64,000 nucleotides of DNA from Dinochytrium kinnereticum (GCA_027604005.1 JADGJT010000075.1:4718-68717), one strand, 5' to 3'. Shown: positions 38,176 through 49,991, counted from the first letter of the stretch. Made by a program: numbers and translations. Notes: a model not told the origin generated them from the sequence alone.

Positions 38176-39452
38176 GATTATGATTATGATTCAAAGAAGG
38201 TTGCGCAGCATTTATTTATTTATTTCAAAAGAAAGACATGGGCACGCGTGAGCAAAAAACACACCAACATCAAATCACATACTATTACTAAAAGTATGTT
38301 ATACCACCATTCAATTCATCATCCTCTCCTTCCCTTCTTCTTTCAATCTTATCCAGCTGCGCTGCTGCTGCCCACGGGATCAATCACCACCACAATTCAA
38401 TAACATCATCATCTTCATTACTGATGGCCCATGACCATTCAACCCAACAATAACAACAAATGAATAAAAAGCAGCAATAGTAATAAAAATACGATACACT
38501 CCGATAGGCAGACTAAATGAAATGGTGCATTGGTGTGCAGCACATTACTATGACTGCTTTGCCTGGGCTGAATCTGCAAAGCCTTGGGCATCTGTCAACT
38601 TTCTTCTGATGCAGGCGTCATAACGGAGGAGAGTTTATTTCAACAAGATGCATTCAGCCACACCACCCATCTTTTTTCCATTCCACTGACGAAACCGCGA
38701 TCTCTGCGTGCTACGATATCGGTGCTTGCCAATCGTCTCATGGCCCTCACTAAAGGATAGAGCACCTCCAATTCCTTTAGCAGGCCAGGCTACCTGGTTT
38801 GGTCAACTGATTGTCATTGAGAAAGGATACATCCGCAAGAGGGTCCTCTCGTAGACTTGAGACTAAATTTGAGGAGGTTGTCGTGAGGCATGGACTGATG
38901 GACGGGGACGCTTCGCGTGAGTGTCTTCAACTAGAGGGACATCCATAAGTTCTGATTGAGTTTTTATTGCATGTTCCGCATGGGGGATGAAAAGAACAGA
39001 TTTCACATTGAGCAGGAGTGATATGCGATGAGGGGTTGGAAACGAGGGGCGCAAAATATCACAATCATCCAGTAGGGTTTTGAAACTAGCCTTTCAGGTA
39101 CTGCATGATAAAATCCAGGAGACTACGAGATGGCTAAGAGAATAAGTCCCAGCAAGACAAAGGATGGGGCATTCTGGCCGGCATTCTGGCATCATCCACA
39201 TCATGTGTAGCTGTGTTGCAAGATGCAGACGCAGCCCTTTCAACCCATTCATCATCATCTATAAACACTAAATTACAAGCATACTATTCTTTCAACAATC
39301 CACTTCATTGTTGGTCAAGAGTTGGCAGGATGCTGCAATCATCCATTATACTTTCTCCACCAGCATCAACAGCTGCCTTTCCGAGAGGCAAAGTCCAACT
39401 CCCCTTCACTTACTTTGTGTAACACCTTCAAAAAAATTCCTCTCAAAAACAG

Positions 39453-39484
39453 CGCTGGACCGCTGGACCGCTGGACCACTGGAC
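39453..39484. repeat. Four tandem 8-bp units (CGCTGGAC)
   Basis: Three exact CGCTGGAC units followed by CACTGGAC, about 80 bp upstream of the Cdh1 start codon. It could be a promoter-proximal element or a slippage repeat. Confidence 0.65.
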
Positions 39485-39566
39485 GGGACCAAAACAAACC
39501 TGAGGAGTGGAGAGAGCGATTGAGCGACAGCGCTGCAGCGTCCTCAACTATAGCCACGGACTAGCA

Positions 39567-41968
39567 ATGCAAGCTTCTGGACGGAGAAGATCTAAAAGGG
39601 TGGCGGAGAGCAAGGGCCGTGCAAAGACCATTGCGGAGGATGTACCCTGGCTGGAGACGGCGGAGGAGCAAGTGGAACCCACAAGCTGCTCTTTGAGCTT
39701 GGAAGTTACGCCAAAGAAGAAACGAACTTGGGAGGATGATCATGCTCCTTCATCACCGACGCTTTTAAGGCCGTTTAAAAAGACTCATGAGCATTTTAGT
39801 GAAAGGTTTGTATAGTGTTGTTGTTTTTTGGGCTTTACAAAATTCGTTAAAGCCCCTTGATATTCAAAGTTTCAATCTACACCATAGTGCAAGCTTTGAT
39901 TCACCATTGCTGCATACATAGTGTCGTTGTTTTTTTATTTTCAAATGGAGAAATGCATCCTTGTGGGATAATGCGTAAGCCATGAAATCCTAATTGCATT
40001 GTTTCAACACAGAGGAATACCGATAAGAAACGAGCGCTCCACCACCAACTTTCAACTGCTACAACCGGGACCGAGGCCAAAGCGCAAGTATCAAACTTAT
40101 GCTGATTCAAAACAAGGCAAGTTTTTTTCTTACTTATGAGCTGTTACGTTCTAGGAAATGCTTTCATATTTTACTTCCTCCCCGTATCTTTGCTTAAACC
40201 ATAGCTATCGTAGATATTATCTTCAATTCCTAATTGTCGTTTTATTCGAAAATCCCTCTCTCCAAAATTTTATTCGAAACAGAGTTCGATGATCGAATGT
40301 ACCAGGCCGTTGTCCGTGCCGAGATTGTCGGATTACCCTCCGAGAACTATGACGCCCGCCCATACATCATCAGTCCAACCCGAAGCTCCCCACGAGAGCC
40401 AGTCCTGCAATTCCACACCCCACGAAAAAAGACCCACTTTGACTCCCCACACCATGACCGATTTTCCTTGACCCCGCTGAGCAAAAGCAGCCAAGATATG
40501 CTAACCACCCCGACGAAATACAAACGAGAGATTGCGAAAGTTCCGTATAAGGTTTTGGATGCTCCCGAGCTGCAGGATGACTTTTATCTTAATCTTGTGG
40601 ATTGGTCGCAGAAAAATATGTTGGGGGTGGGGCTAGGGGCTTGTGTCTACCTTTGGAATGCTTCCAATTGCAAGGTATATTTTCTCTCTTGATGTTCTTT
40701 TGGGCCTTGCGGTCTATTAACATACTTTTTATTTGTAGGTGCAAAAACTTTGTGACCTGAGCCAGTTCGATCATATCACATCCGTTAATTTTAATCCCAA
40801 GGTATTCTCCTCTCGGTTTTTTTCTGCTCATATCTTACCTTTTCCGTCTGTTTTTATAGGGTACACATGTTGCTATTGGAACGAATCGAGGTCAGGTACA
40901 GATTTGGGATGTTGCCCAGTCGAGACGTTTACGAGAACTTTCTGGGCATGAATCTCGAGTTGGTGAGTGAATGTTGTTCTTTTCTTCAGTGTGAAGCCCT
41001 TTTTTGACGAGTTTTTGGAAATGAAAAACAACTGTAGGCTCGCTTGCATGGAACGGAGACTACGTTTTAACATCAGGAAGTCGGGATAAGCAGATCTTGC
41101 ATCGAGATCTTCGAGCGCCTCAAACCGTTCAAACCCTATCTAGTCATCGTCAGGAGGTTAGCTTACAGCCCCTTTCTTTATTATCGCCCTTTTTTCTTTG
41201 TTGTCCCCCAGCTTATTTTTGGAACCGTATAAGGTGTGTGGGTTAAAGTGGAACCCAGAAGGCACGTATCTGGCATCCGGAGGAAACGATAACAAGCTTC
41301 TGATTTGGGATCGGTCAAGCTCATCCAAACCACTTCACGTATTCTCCGAGCATCAGGCGGCGGTAAAGGCCATCGCTTGGTCACCACATCAGGTAAACGA
41401 ATCTGATGTTTTATTTTCAATTATTTGACCTTTGACAATAACAGGCGAATATGCTTGCCTCTGGTGGAGGGACAGCCGATAGACGCATCAGGTTCTGGAA
41501 TGCATCCAGTGGATCCGTTTTGAGCAGCTTCGATACCAATTCGCAGGTGTGCAACCTGGCCTGGTGCAAGAATTCAAATGAAATCGTCAGCACTCACGGG
41601 TATTCCCAAAACCAAGTCTGTGTGTGGAAGTTTAATAACCCCATGGACAGAAAGGTGATTGTCCTCGTACACGTTCCTCCCGTTTTTTCTGGATAAAGCA
41701 TACGTCCTTAACGACGTTTGTTGTTTTGTTTTGTTTTTTTTCTCACTTTTTTTTTGCTTTTGTCACGCAGCTCCCACAAATATCCCCTATCGCCACCCTC
41801 ACCGGACACACCTTTCGAGTCTTGTACCTGGCGACGTCACCGGACGGACAATCTATTGTGACGGGAGCAGGTGACGAGACGTTGAGATTTTGGAATGTGT
41901 TCCCAAAGGCGAAAGTGAAAGATGAGAATGTCTTTGGTACAGACACAAAGATGGAAATAATACGGTGA
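39567..41968 (+). CDS. CDH1: APC/C activator Cdh1/Fizzy-related (FZR1)
   Basis: Cdh1 recruits substrates with D- and KEN-boxes to the anaphase-promoting complex in late mitosis and G1. Start [17 protein letters not shown] at 39567. A Cdh1-specific stretch precedes the propeller ([20 protein letters not shown] near 40552). Seven WD40 repeats follow, including [58 protein letters not shown] and [20 protein letters not shown]. The protein ends MEIIR, giving the C-terminal Ile-Arg tail that docks on Cdc27. About ten exons. The C-box region reads [16 protein letters not shown] across an exon junction, so the usual DRFIP(S/T)R is altered or the junction is misplaced. Confidence 0.93.
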
Positions 41969-42781
41969 CAAAAAATCGTAATGCATTGTTCGTGTCGTGT
42001 TGCGGCCCTGGCATTCGTACCACTGAGTTTTTTATTAGTTTTTTTAATATCTTTTCTTGCACTAGAAACTCTCCCAACTATGTATATTTATCAGTCTTTG
42101 TTGCCTTTTCCCTCTTTTTTTTGCAGACGAAAAGAAGGTCCGCTCTTTTTTTCAAATCTTTATCTTTATTTACCCCGTAGTTTGTATTGAGTGGCCCTTT
42201 TTTTGTTTTTGTTTTTTGTTTTTTTGTTGCTATATTTGTTGTTTTGGCGCTTGGCTGTGCTTTGTTATCCCTTACTTTATGTTACCTTTACATTCATTTA
42301 TTTTTCTTGCTTTGCTGTATATTTGAGAGAAGTTTTGCAGAAGCTTCCGATGGTTTTGAAGCATTCCGACTTTGTTTTGTTTTTTTTTGTTTTTTCCGGT
42401 GGATATTTTTATTTTTAATTTTTCGAAGTTAAAACTCCTCGAACCCACTCTTCTCCATTTGTTTTCTGTTTGATCACCTTCTCCTTGGCCTTTCTCTTGA
42501 AAAACTTCAGAAAATAAAACTCTCGACGCCTTTTTTTTTTTTAATTTAATATAATGTCATGAAGTAAGTTGGAAGTGCTCATTTGGATTGGCTTTTTTTT
42601 TTGACCTCTTTTTAAAATATTAATACATATGTGAACAGATATTTTTAAATATGTGTGCGTCTTTTACAAAGTGCTTTATTTGTTATGGCTTCTTTTTTAT
42701 TATTATTTGACCTTTTTTTTTGTAATATTAAATACATATGTTAACAGATATTTTTAAATGTGTGTGCCTTTTACAGATGAC
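41969..42781. other. T-rich convergent intergenic region
   Basis: Between the Cdh1 and LRRC45 stop codons. The plus strand is T-rich with many T homopolymers. It includes a 68-bp duplication (42603-42670 and 42709-42778). The long open frames here are low-complexity F/L-rich and have no motifs, so I treat the region as 3' UTR and spacer. Confidence 0.55.
42603..42778. repeat. Imperfect direct repeat, about 68 bp, two copies
   Basis: Copy 1 (42603-42670) and copy 2 (42709-42778) share TACATATGT, then AACAGATATTTTTAAAT, then GTGTG and CTTTTACA in the same order, with a period of about 106 bp. Copy 2 ends four bases before the LRRC45 stop codon. Confidence 0.75.
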
Positions 42782-45451
42782 TTATTGAGCGGGTTCGGGG
42801 GAGCGGTTACGCATCCGACGATGGCGGTCTGCGAGAAGGTTATTTATCTGAAGCGCGAGATCCTTCATCCTCAAACTCTGGCTCTCGTGCTCGTCGTCCA
42901 ACTCATTCTCCAACCTACCAATAAAACCATACAATCAGGATACAAATTATTCACATTATGGTTAAAGAGAATAGAGGAAAAGACCACACCTCCTAATCTG
43001 ATCCTTCAATCTCCCAATCACCCCATCCTTCTGCGAAATCACCTGCACAAACCTCTCCTCTCCAGCCTTCATCTCCACTTTACACTTTGCAACATCCTCT
43101 GCCCTCTCCTCCAACTTTCTCTGTAAGCCTAAAACCTTATCTGAAAGCCCCTGATTGACCTTAGAGGCTTCCTCAACCTGTCTCCGAAGACCTGTTACCT
43201 CCGATAAGAGCTTAGCGTGCGTTGTTCGGAGGTCACCGATTTCCTGACTCATCTCGACTTTCTGGTCAGTCAGGCGTTTGACTTCGGTTTGGTGGTCACG
43301 CAGGAGGGCGGCTTTTGCTGTTTGGAGGGAGGTGAGGTCGGATTGGAGCTTGTCACGGGACTGGCGGGTGGATTCGAGTAGGGTTTCGAGGTCTTTACGA
43401 CGGGTTTCCTTTTTCGTTTTTTTTCGTTTTGTTTTTGTTAGTATTGGGTTTGAGGAGGGGGGGCAGGGGGGGAAGATTGTATAGTTTTCCTTCCGTTGTG
43501 ATTTACTCACTTCTTCTTTCTTTTGCCTCATTTCGGATTCTGCCATCTTGTCCATGAGTTGGCGTTTTTCGGATATTGTTTTTGCTTTGAGCGCGTCGAA
43601 TTCCTGTGAAAAGAAGGCCCATTAATGCACCATACTATAGAGCTAATCATTAACTAAAGGCAAGACGCCAAAAGCAAGAATAATGGTTGATTCCATCCTT
43701 CTTGAAAAACTCACCTCCTCCACCTTCTGCTTCTCTGCCTGAGCATTCCTCAGCTTCTCCTCAAACCGCCTCGACTTCTCTAAGGCTTCAACCTCCCTTG
43801 CCTCGGTTAATGTCGCTATGCGATGGCTGTGAGTGGCTTCGATCTTTGCAATCTTTTCCTTGTGAAGCTCATTCAGAGCCTTTTCTCTTTCCTTTGCTTT
43901 ATCCATCTCCTCCAGCAGTATGATTTTGTCACGTCGAAGAACCTCTGCCTTCATTTCGGTTTCTCTTAGATTGGCTTCCAGTTCTAGGAGTCGTCCGTTT
44001 GTTGTTGCATTGGTAAGAGAGATTTGGTCTTCTAGTTTTAGTCGTTTCTAAGAGAGAGAACGGAAAAATAAGTTTATGGGAAGATGTGAATTTCTTTTCT
44101 TTGCGAAAGTAAAGGTAAATAAAAGACTTACCTCCTTCTCCTTAAAAACCTCATTCTGCAACTCCGACAACCTCGTCGACGACTCACGCCTCTCATGATC
44201 CAGCGCACTGTTCAACTCTCTAATCTTCGCGTCCGCCGATCTACGATACTCAAGCGCCTCAGTAAGCTCTCTAGAAGTGACGCTGAGCTTGTCGGATAGG
44301 CCATGCGCTCGAACGTCGCTTGCGCTAAGTTTTGATGAAAGCTGTTCGAGGTTTGATTGGTGAGCGGTAGTCAGGGCTTGGAGTGTGTTGGAGAGATGTT
44401 CAGAGTGGATCTTGTTTTGGAGGAGATGCTTGAAGCGGTCACGGTTTCGTTCGAGGGCGATGGCTAATTTTTTTTATGGTGAAAGGAGAAGGGCGAAATA
44501 ATGAGTGCGCCAGGCTTTTTGAATGGACCAAGTAAGTGATGTCGCGTGCTCATGAAGAGTCTCAAAAGGAATAAAATGTGAATGGGTATGATACGCACTG
44601 ATGGACCGTAACACGTCATCAGGAATTTCATTTCCAGTGAGTTCAATCTCGGTAAGAACCATATTCCACTTTAATGACTCCACAAATGCGCGGCCTCCTA
44701 CTATTCCGACATTATTCCAACGCAAATCTAATATAATTAGCCTTTATCCTTTCGCCATAGATCCAACCGAGTGCTTTTAGGCTGGTGTTATGTCGCAGCC
44801 CTTGCGCAATACATATGGCGCTCTGCGGTCCAATTTTGCAATTCCTGAGGTCCAGATGCTGGAGATGTTGATTTACTGGTAATGCATCCGCAAGTGCCTT
44901 GGCTCCCGATTCCCATATTCCTATACAATTCCACTCCAGGTACAAGCTAATATGGCGTTAACGACAAAAGGAAGGACAAATAAACCACTGAAAAGAGGCA
45001 TGCCCGAATTTTAAACAAACCTTTCCAAAGTTGAATTCACTCTCAGCATTTGAGCAAGCGTCATTGCACCGTCCGAGCGGATATTGTTCCCCCGCAGGTC
45101 CAACATCTTTACTGTGCAATTTGTTTTGAGCGCCCCAGCAATTAAGATAGCACCATCGTCTCCCAAAAAGGCATCAGAGAATAGAACTGAAGTGAAGATA
45201 ACGTCGTTTTGCAGGGCAAAGCAAAGGGCCGTGATGATCTGTTTCAAAGGTTAGTGTTTTTTTAGTCCTTTGGTGCTGCTAAATGCCATTGCAACCTTTA
45301 TATGAAGTGGATGTCCTGAAAGATCCAATTTCTCTTTAACTACGGGACTCTTTGGAGATATTTCGGTTTTGAGTTGGTTGAGGACGAGGACGGGCGGCTC
45401 TGCTCCAAGCTCTGAGCATTTTGTTAGGAAGGCTGACCGAAAGGCCTCCAT
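42782..45451 (-). CDS. LRRC45: LRRC45-like centrosomal protein (LRRs plus coiled coil)
   Basis: LRRC45 is a centrosome linker and ciliogenesis protein in animals. Start MEAFRSAFLTKCSELGAEPP at 45451. The LRR domain contains VKMLDLRGNNIRSDGAMTLA, RLYLEWNCIGIWESGAKALA, LQHLDLRNCKIGPQSAICIA, LDLRWNNVGIVGGRAFVESL and LTGNEIPDDVLRSI, closely following animal LRRC45. A long coiled coil covers the rest (about 44470 down to 42900), rich in K/E heptads such as RRFEEKLRNAQAEKQKVEE. The C-terminus ends RRMRNRSPEPAQ. About eight exons and close to 670 residues, like the human protein. Its presence argues for centrioles and a flagellated stage, which is an inference from phyletic pattern. Confidence 0.88.
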
Positions 45452-45562
45452 TGAATTGTCAGAAAAAGTCGGAGTTTTTTCTTACATCCCTTGACCTCAA
45501 CATCTAGCAAACATCAACCGCACAGGAATGTCTATTGATTGTATTTAAAGGTTTCTTTACGT

Positions 45563-45769
45563 TTACTTTCTAAGAGCAATATGGCTTCTTAATGATTGTA
45601 AGTCAATATTTCCCATATCGTCAGAGATGCTGAAAAATATCCCAAAGTGCATGGTGCCTCTTTCGATGTACGCTCTTAGGATGGGAATGTAATAAACCTC
45701 CTTTACACCCGCAGTTATGAACTTCTCAGGATTAACACCACAATAAGACCATCTCACTCTAATCAACAT
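45563..45769 (-). CDS. Small open reading frame of 68 residues, unknown
   Basis: A 68-residue frame starting MLIRVRWSYCGVNPEKFITA and ending SLRSHIALRK, between LRRC45 (start 45451) and the SelK-like gene (start 45845). It is divergent from the latter by 75 bp. The composition looks protein-like (no low complexity) and the spacer has no other role that I can see. I do not recognise a family. It may be a small intronless gene, an exon of a split gene, or chance. Confidence 0.3.
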   Translation of the reverse strand: MLIRVRWSYCGVNPEKFITAGVKEVYYIPILRAYIERGTMHFGIFFSISDDMGNIDLQSLRSHIALRK

Positions 45770-45844
45770 CGTCTCTGTTAGCTGGTTTAATCTTTCTGTG
45801 TTTGTGGTGAGTGAACATCACCCTTGTGCTACATAACAGTTACC

Positions 45845-46309
45845 ATGCCCACATATATCAACGGTGGGTTGCATTTGATATGGGTCCAAGTCCACAAGCC
45901 TCCTCCCCTCTATCGGTTATTCTTCTCTCTTCTCTTCTAAATCGAAGCTTCAGACCGGGGAGAAGTGGTCACTCAGCGAAAGCTGCTGAGATGGAGCCTC
46001 ATCCCTGATACCATTGCCTGGGTGGCAAACCTTCTTTACGTCTTTACCGTTACAATCTTCCAGGTGAGTTAAATATCGACCCATCTCTTCCAAAAGCATC
46101 GATTTCATCAGGACCAACCAACCCCCTTATTGCCCTCTCATCTACCTCCTCGACATCTAACATTTGGGATTTCCATCCTTGATCATCAGCCGCAGCTCGG
46201 GCGAGGCTATTCACGCAGCAGAAATCCTCGATCCCGCCAGCCAATGGGCGGAGTATCATCATCAGGGATTCATAACGTTGGACCTCCTTGCTCAACCTGT
46301 CCCCGATAA
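45845..46309 (+). CDS. SelK/SelG-family small ER membrane protein, Cys form
   Basis: Exon 1 encodes MPTYIN. After an intron the frame reads DRGEVVTQRKLLRWSLIPDT and then IAWVANLLYVFTVTIFQ, the single N-terminal membrane helix typical of selenoprotein K. A last exon gives PQLGRGYSRSRNPRSRQPMG and finishes GPPCSTCPR with TAA at 46307-46309. The Gly/Arg/Pro-rich tail matches the family; the Sec position is occupied by Cys (CSTC). Selenoprotein K works in ER-associated degradation with p97 and in protein palmitoylation in animals. The second intron acceptor may be near 46124 or 46191; both keep frame. The product is about 85-110 residues. The next gene starts only 46 bp downstream. Confidence 0.65.
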
Positions 46310-46355
46310 GTAAACCGCAATAAACAAATTTTTGTATGTAATCTCGAGTATCTCA

Positions 46356-48030
46356 ATGGATGAAGACAAACATGTCCGAGTCTTCTGTCGCGTGCGCCCC
46401 ATCGAGGATTCCAAAATCGAAGTAGTCAATAGCTCGGTCAAAATACTGAATGAGAGGAATCCAAGCGAGGCCCTTCTTTTCACTTTTGAAAAGGTTTTGG
46501 ATCCAGAGTGCTCGCAATCCGATGTCTTTGAGAGCATGAGATGGATCATTGACAAAGTGATGGAGGGTAAGAATGGGACCATCTTTGCGTATGGCCAGAC
46601 TGGCGCTGGAAAGACTCACTCTGGTAAGATTTTTAATTATCCTCTGCTGGATCGTCCTCCTTCAACAAAGTCATCATGCTGAAGCTTGTCGGACGCCTTT
46701 ACCTTTAACAGTTATTGGAACGCCTGTGAATCCTGGACTAGTACCTAGGCTGGTGGAAACTCTCCTCTCGAAAGTGAGAGATGCCAATGGAACTCTTACG
46801 GCAGGCTGGTTGGAATGCTATCAAGAGAAGCTTTTTGACCTTCGAGATCGGAAGGCAAATCTGGATCTGATGGAGGATCGAAGCCACAACATTATTATCA
46901 AAGGTCAGATAGTGTGATTTTGAAGTTTCCATCTGACATATGAAAAGGCTTATCAACAATCTCGGTGACGGACAAGGATCAATTCCATAAAGAGCATGAA
47001 AGCGCTTGGCAATCAAGAATGACTGCCGCGACAAAGCTGAATGAGTTTTCGAGCAGGTCTCATTTCGTACTCCAGCTATCAGTTCAAACTCGTCATAAAA
47101 ACCGCATTCTGCATTCGAAACTCAACATTTGTGATCTGGCGGGCTCAGAGGACAATAAGAGAACAGGAAATCGTGGAGAGAGGATGAAGGAATCTGGGAT
47201 GATTAACAAGTCATTGTTTTGCCTTGGGCAAGTCGTTGAGGCGCTGGAAAGGAATCTATCCCGAGTACCATACAGGGATTCAAAACTAACGAGGCTTTTG
47301 CAAGATGCCCTTGGCGGAACGTCTGTGGCTGTCGTGAGTGCACCAACAATTTTGAAGGGATCACCATGGTTATTAATGAACACTCTTAAATAATTTCTTC
47401 AGCTATTGGCGTGTTTGGCGGGCAATGACTATCTAGAAACTTTAAACACTCTTCAATTCGCTGCAAAGTGTGCATCCATCCAAAACCAGGTCATTGTCAA
47501 CGAGGTGAGAATCCCATCACCAAAGCCTAGTAGAGCAGGATGCAAGCGAGCTTCGTTAGAGCACGAAAAAGAAAACTTGCTTAAGAAAGCTCGAAGGGAA
47601 AATCTACGCGTATCTGACCCACCAGGACCGTCAAAACTCATGAGGTGAAATTCTATGCGCATATGTCGACCTGCCTAACTTTGTTTTCCTTTGAAGCCCA
47701 ATCCTGCGTAAGAAGACAATCTTTTCAGATGACCTCCAACTCCGACTCGAGATTGTGGAAAACCGGCTGCTAAAGGGGGAGCTCGAGGCACAGAAAAAGT
47801 CGGATCTTAAGAAAGAAAGTGAGGAACGGCTTTTGCAACTCTTTAATGAGGGGGCAAAGAGCGATCTCATGAAGCTCAGACAGATTGGGGATGCACGCGC
47901 AAAACAGATTCTAGCCGCACGAGAGGAGAATGGCAGCTTCAAGAGCCTTGCTGACTTGAAAAGCCATCTCAGCAAGGCAGCCATTGAGGCGATTTGGCGT
48001 GCAAACCTTGACATTGAATTGGAACTATAA
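46356..48030 (+). CDS. Kinesin-10 (KIF22/Kid-like chromokinesin) with C-terminal HhH
   Basis: Chromokinesin of the KIF22 type moves chromosome arms away from spindle poles. Start MDEDKHVRVFCRVRPIEDSK at 46356. Motor motifs: P-loop FAYGQTGAGKTHS, switch I NEFSSRSHFVLQLSV, switch II KLNICDLAGSEDNKRTGNRG, and NKSLFCLGQVVEALERN with SRVPYRDSKLTRLLQDALGG. After a basic linker and coiled coil, the C-terminus carries a helix-hairpin-helix (LMKLRQIGDARAKQILAARE, FKSLADLKSHLSKAAIEAIW), diagnostic of KIF22. About six exons; the end is IELEL-stop at 48030. The motor is short (about 340 residues) but complete apart from intron placement. Confidence 0.9.
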
Positions 48031-48391
48031 TATCTACCGTGCTTGGAACTGCGTTAAACAGCCCTTAGTGGTGGTGGTGGCCATAATATCCCGGATTATG
48101 ACCACTTCCTCTCTGCACCTCCATAATGCTTTTTTTGGGGAGGAGGCACTGTTCCAGTCGATCTGTGGTGGGAACATACGGAACTAACTTAATGCGCAGA
48201 CTTATTTGCTTGTCATGTATTCTTCACTTGTAAACTATTCTTGAGTGCCTTCTAAATTGCTTGTATCGCGAAGTGTTCATCGACGCTGTGAACCTTATAT
48301 CTGACAACGCCCAATTACTTCATTTTGATGCTTAAAGCAACTCCTTTTGCTGTTTCGAATGTAGTAACACAAGGATTCGGCCTCGAACAGC
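48031..48391. other. Intergenic region upstream of Lunapark
   Basis: 361 bp between the kinesin-10 stop and the Lunapark start on the same strand. No repeat or RNA gene seen; it includes a (GTG)n-like GTGGTGGTGG tract near 48070. Confidence 0.4.
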
Positions 48392-49991
48392 ATGTCGTCG
48401 TTAACGTCTTGGCTTTGGCGAAAGGTTCGTCCTGGGGATCATCCACCATCGATAAAGCCGGATTCTAACGGCTCTCCATTACAGGGAGATGATAATTACG
48501 AGAAGATTCTTTCGGACCTTGATGAAAGAATAAGAAAGCAGGAGATACTGTTGGCTGAGCTTACGATCAAGGAACGCCATGTCTTGGTCGCTTGGCTTTA
48601 CTATTCCATTCCTGCCTACGTCTTTTATTTGGTCGGATACTTTACTTTCTTGAATCCTCAGGATGACATCTTGAATATTTGGCTCCTCAAAACAGTTCCT
48701 TTGCTCCTGTTTCCCTTCTTGTAAGCCACCGTACTCCCCGACCTATTTAACAGTCGAAGGATATATTATGGCAGAAAGTTTATTGTGTTATGGTTTAAAG
48801 CAAAGAAGAGGATTCAAGGTGCGTTGATCGGCTCTCAATTGGGTTCTTACTAGCTGCTAGATCAACTTTTGGAGACCCTTCGGACACAGCAAAAGCAAAA
48901 GGTTCAATGACATCTTTGGTTTCTCCCTAACCCAATGCCAAAAAGGTCGAAGAGTTGAAGAAAAAGACTGGTTATTACACCACCAAGGGCCTCATAGAGC
49001 GTTATGAATCACCCCAAAAAGGTGATCCCAATGTAAGCTCCTCAGGTTTATCCTGAAATTTGGCGTTAACAATCATCAGAAATTGCATATGCCTGGATCT
49101 CCGGCGAGGGGAACGCCAACTGGTATGCCTCCAGGTGCGTGCATATCCTTCACTATATAACTGTATGCTGAAGTTAAGCTTCCATATATATTTTTTTTGC
49201 AGGCTCTGGTCAGAGTCAACTCCGTCAAAGACATGCCAGTATGCCTAGCCCTCCCACCGGTGCCATTCTGGGAAATGCCCTGGGTTCTCCCAGTATGTCC
49301 GGAACACCAACGCCTCATAACGCCACTCCTGGACAAGCCCTAGGCCCAAACGGAGGAACCCCTTCTACTATTCATTGTGAGTGCAATTTAGAACTTGGAG
49401 ATGTAAAGCCAACTAATTATATCAGCATCTAGCCAATTTGGTACACCGAACACCACTCAAAGAAATTGGTACGATAAAGTGGTTGACGCGATCATTGGTG
49501 ATGAACAGCCGCAGCAGAAATATGCGCTCATCTGCCAGCAATGCTTTGAGCATAACGGGCTCGTGCTTCCTGAAGAGTATGGGAATGCTAGTAAGTCAAT
49601 TCAATCTCGTTTACTTGCTCAGAGTCTGATTAAACTCTTTACAGAGTTCAGATGCCTGAAGTGTGGCTTCTTTAACGCCAGAAAGTCACGGTTGGCTACT
49701 GCCCTTTCATCCAACTCTGCAGATGTTTCACCTCCTCCCTCACCTTCACCGCTTATGGGAAGAACACTGAGCCAGGACAGCGTGTCGAGGACTTCTATGA
49801 GGTCTTCATCGCGAGAACCCATGATGCGATCTCACGACGACATGTCGTTTTCCGCCGAGTCTCTTCCGGAGCAAGCTCCGGAGATGTCCCAGACGAACGA
49901 AGATGCTCTGGACACAAACTTCACTCCCCCAGAGACGGAGGTTGAGCCCTATACTGTCCCCGGAAATGGAAGTGAGGGGAAGAGCGATTGA
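48392..49991 (+). CDS. LNP1: Lunapark (Lnp1), ER three-way junction protein
   Basis: Lunapark stabilises three-way junctions of tubular ER. Start MSSLTSWLWRKVRPGDHPPS at 48392. A coiled-coil segment (residues about 35-60) precedes two membrane segments (VAWLYYSIPAYVFYLVGYFT and TVPLLLFPFL, continuing after an intron as RRIYYGRKFIVLWFKAKKRI), giving the expected hairpin. The C-terminal zinc ribbon has paired cysteines: CQQCFEHNGLVLPEEYGN and FRCLKCGFFNARKS. A Ser/Pro-rich, probably phosphorylated tail follows and ends EGKSD. About six exons. The order membrane-hairpin then zinc ribbon is the Lunapark family arrangement. Confidence 0.92.

Larger units (their letters stand above)
37575..39566. 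other. 2-kb gene-poor intergenic region
   Basis: Between the acyl-CoA synthetase start and the Cdh1 start. It contains AT-rich runs (37680-37810), a TTATT-type microsatellite, CA/TC-rich tracts and an 8-bp tandem repeat. I found no frame with recognisable motifs and no RNA gene signature. It probably carries both upstream control regions. Confidence 0.5.

Noticed and set aside
38860..39054. 63-codon minus-strand frame in the 2-kb gene-poor region
   Set aside because: No domain, no splice partners; several equally long frames occur nearby on both strands.
41726..42432. F/L-rich plus-strand frames after Cdh1
   Set aside because: They come from T homopolymers in the 3' flank and contain no conserved features.
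42785..42800. GGTTCGGGG-like T-loop resembling a tRNA
   Set aside because: It lies in the last LRRC45 exon and has no matching acceptor or anticodon stems.
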